Source of the DNA: CAMLHU01 sp039917855
GTDB lineage: Bacteria > Gemmatimonadota > Gemmatimonadetes > Gemmatimonadales > GWC2-71-9
DNA length: 12,322 nt
Reading direction: 5' to 3'
Assembly (NCBI GenBank): GCA_039917855.1
Contig: JBDSIR010000049.1
Location: forward strand, 1-12,322
This document shows, piece by piece, positions 11,762 through 12,322 of this stretch. Position numbers and translations under genes: made by a program. Position 1 is the stretch's first letter. Each line of letters opens with the position of its first letter. The notes under the pieces were generated by a model. It was not told where the DNA came from and did no database searches. It saw only the letters and a list, made by a program, of their open reading frames with translations.

Positions 11762-11800
11762 CCCGCGGCGGAGCCGCGGCTGCTGTCCCAAGATCCGGCC
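11762..11800. repeat. CCGCGGC hairpin repeat, copy 1
   Basis: CCGCGGCGGAGCCGCGG forms a hairpin and is followed by GCTGTCC. The 39 bases match 12284-12322 at 32 positions in the same orientation. The two copies bracket the ubiquitin-like gene about 520 bases apart. Confidence 0.7.
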
Positions 11801-11872
11801 CGTGGTCGCGCGATTCATCGCGCGAGGTCCGGGGAAGATCTCAGCAGTTGGCGGAGATGCCGGAGATCTGCA

Positions 11873-12154
11873 CTACGGGCGATCGATCCGTGTCACATCA
11901 AAGCTGGTCCTGTCCTTTATCGTGACCCTCTGGCCAGGAACCAACTTGCCTTCCGCCAATGGCTTTTGATGCGCGTGGTGGAAAAGGACGGTAAACAGGG
12001 TGTCATCGCCCGGCGGCACAGCGCCGAACGCGAGAGCCACAACATCGGCAAACGATAGCGTATCAGTGTTCACCACCATCTCGTTTGTATTCACATAGAT
12101 GGTGTGCTGTTTGGTGTGGGCTTCGTCTCCGTGAGCCCCTGCGTTGCTTGGCAT
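11873..12154 (-). CDS. Multiubiquitin-type (ubiquitin-like) single-domain protein
   Basis: A 93-residue protein. After a polar N-terminus (1-16) the remainder fits one repeat of the bacterial multiubiquitin domain, a beta-grasp ubiquitin-like fold: HTIYVNTNEMVV forms the first hairpin, LSFADVVALAFG the helix, then PPGDDTLFTVLFHH, AEGKLVPGQRVTIKD and SFDVTRIDRP. The pattern ALAF-x4-PPG, then GxLVPGxxVxIKD near the C-terminus, is diagnostic in my view. In known loci this protein is encoded beside E1 (ThiF-like), E2 (UBC-like) and JAB peptidase genes, forming a conjugation system. None is present here. No C-terminal Gly-Gly is seen. ATG at 12154 has AGGAG eight bases upstream, a strong site, so the gene looks translatable. 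Downstream lies only repeat DNA before aroB; the upstream end is at the window edge. Confidence 0.8.
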   Translation of the reverse strand: MPSNAGAHGDEAHTKQHTIYVNTNEMVVNTDTLSFADVVALAFGAVPPGDDTLFTVLFHHAHQKPLAEGKLVPGQRVTIKDRTSFDVTRIDRP

Positions 12155-12187
12155 CGGTAGCTCTCCTGATGGAGTCGGGGTACAGGT

Positions 12188-12262
12188 AGGTGATGCGGAT
12201 CGGGGGCACGGGGGAAATGTAAGGGGTGGAGGGTCGAGGGTAGAGTGTCGAGGGTAAGGGTG
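12188..12262. repeat. Partial copy of the aroB start region plus period-7 tract
   Basis: GTGATGCGGATCGGGGGCAC followed by GGGGGAAATGTAA matches 11533-11565 (the aroB GTG, first codons and leader) with few differences, and is followed, as there, by a period-7 tract: GGGTGGA, GGGTCGA, GGGTAGA, GTGTCGA, GGGTAAG (12224-12258). Reading it as aroB gives MPPIRITYL and then no homology, and a stop follows. It is a relic duplication of a gene start, not a gene. Confidence 0.65.
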
Positions 12263-12283
12263 GGGGCTAGTCTGCCCAATATT

Positions 12284-12322
12284 CCCGCGGCGAAGCCGCG
12301 GCCGCTGTCCTAAACCCTGGCC
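12284..12322. repeat. CCGCGGC hairpin repeat, copy 2 (at window edge)
   Basis: CCGCGGCGAAGCCGCGG with GCTGTCC matches 11762-11800 and continues to the window end. The rest of 12155-12283 upstream of the ubiquitin-like gene is the duplicated aroB start and the tract, and no further gene is seen. Confidence 0.65.

Noticed and set aside
11760..11872. Remnant of an E2 or E1 gene downstream of the ubiquitin-like gene
   Set aside because: I translated the stretch in the gene's direction and found only short frames with stops and no UBC or ThiF motif.

Overview
Organism. This is a high-G+C bacterial chromosome segment, most likely from Gemmatimonadota or a similar soil lineage. That is an inference from G+C, from a DUF4199 gene beside a membrane-anchored LuxR regulator, and from the dense palindromic and period-7 repeats; no rRNA or other marker gene is present. 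Most genes lie on the minus strand.

Layout. (1) 1-166: 5' end of a small membrane protein running off the left edge, then a 375-nt gene-free stretch holding one copy of a 150-bp repeat. (2) 542-2084, minus: lipoprotein, membrane LuxR-type regulator and DUF4199 membrane protein, probably one unit. (3) 2205-2925, plus: an internally shortened AHSA1/SRPBCC protein and an ArsR-type repressor. Their promoter is bracketed by two copies of a GCAA-N8-TTGC palindrome, a likely autoregulatory operator pair. (4) 3070-3876 and 4238-5449, minus: an MscS-type channel and ornithine aminotransferase, separated by a repeat-rich element resembling a decayed attC site. (5) About 5514-10212: five genes, all on the minus strand, each tightly bracketed by attC-like sites. 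This reads as an integron cassette array with no integrase in the window (a CALIN-type array). (6) 10241-10490: second copy of the 150-bp repeat, then period-7 repeats. (7) 10473-11552, minus: aroB, with a period-7 repeat inside its coding sequence and another directly upstream. (8) 11873-12154, minus: a single-domain multiubiquitin-type (ubiquitin-like) protein with no E1, E2 or JAB partner, lying between hairpin repeats.

How it works together. The cassette array is the main accessory system. None of its five products has an assigned function. One carries a clear HEPN RNase signature (R-x4-H), one resembles DUF5677, one resembles DUF4145, and one has a helical core with an ANGTKH motif. The attC sites share a common 3' half but differ in their 5' half and in their central filler, and several fillers carry dispersed hairpin repeats. 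Anti-phage or stress RNase roles are plausible for some cassettes but are not shown by the sequence. The orphan ubiquitin-like gene and the recurrent period-7 tracts around aroB are the other unusual signals.
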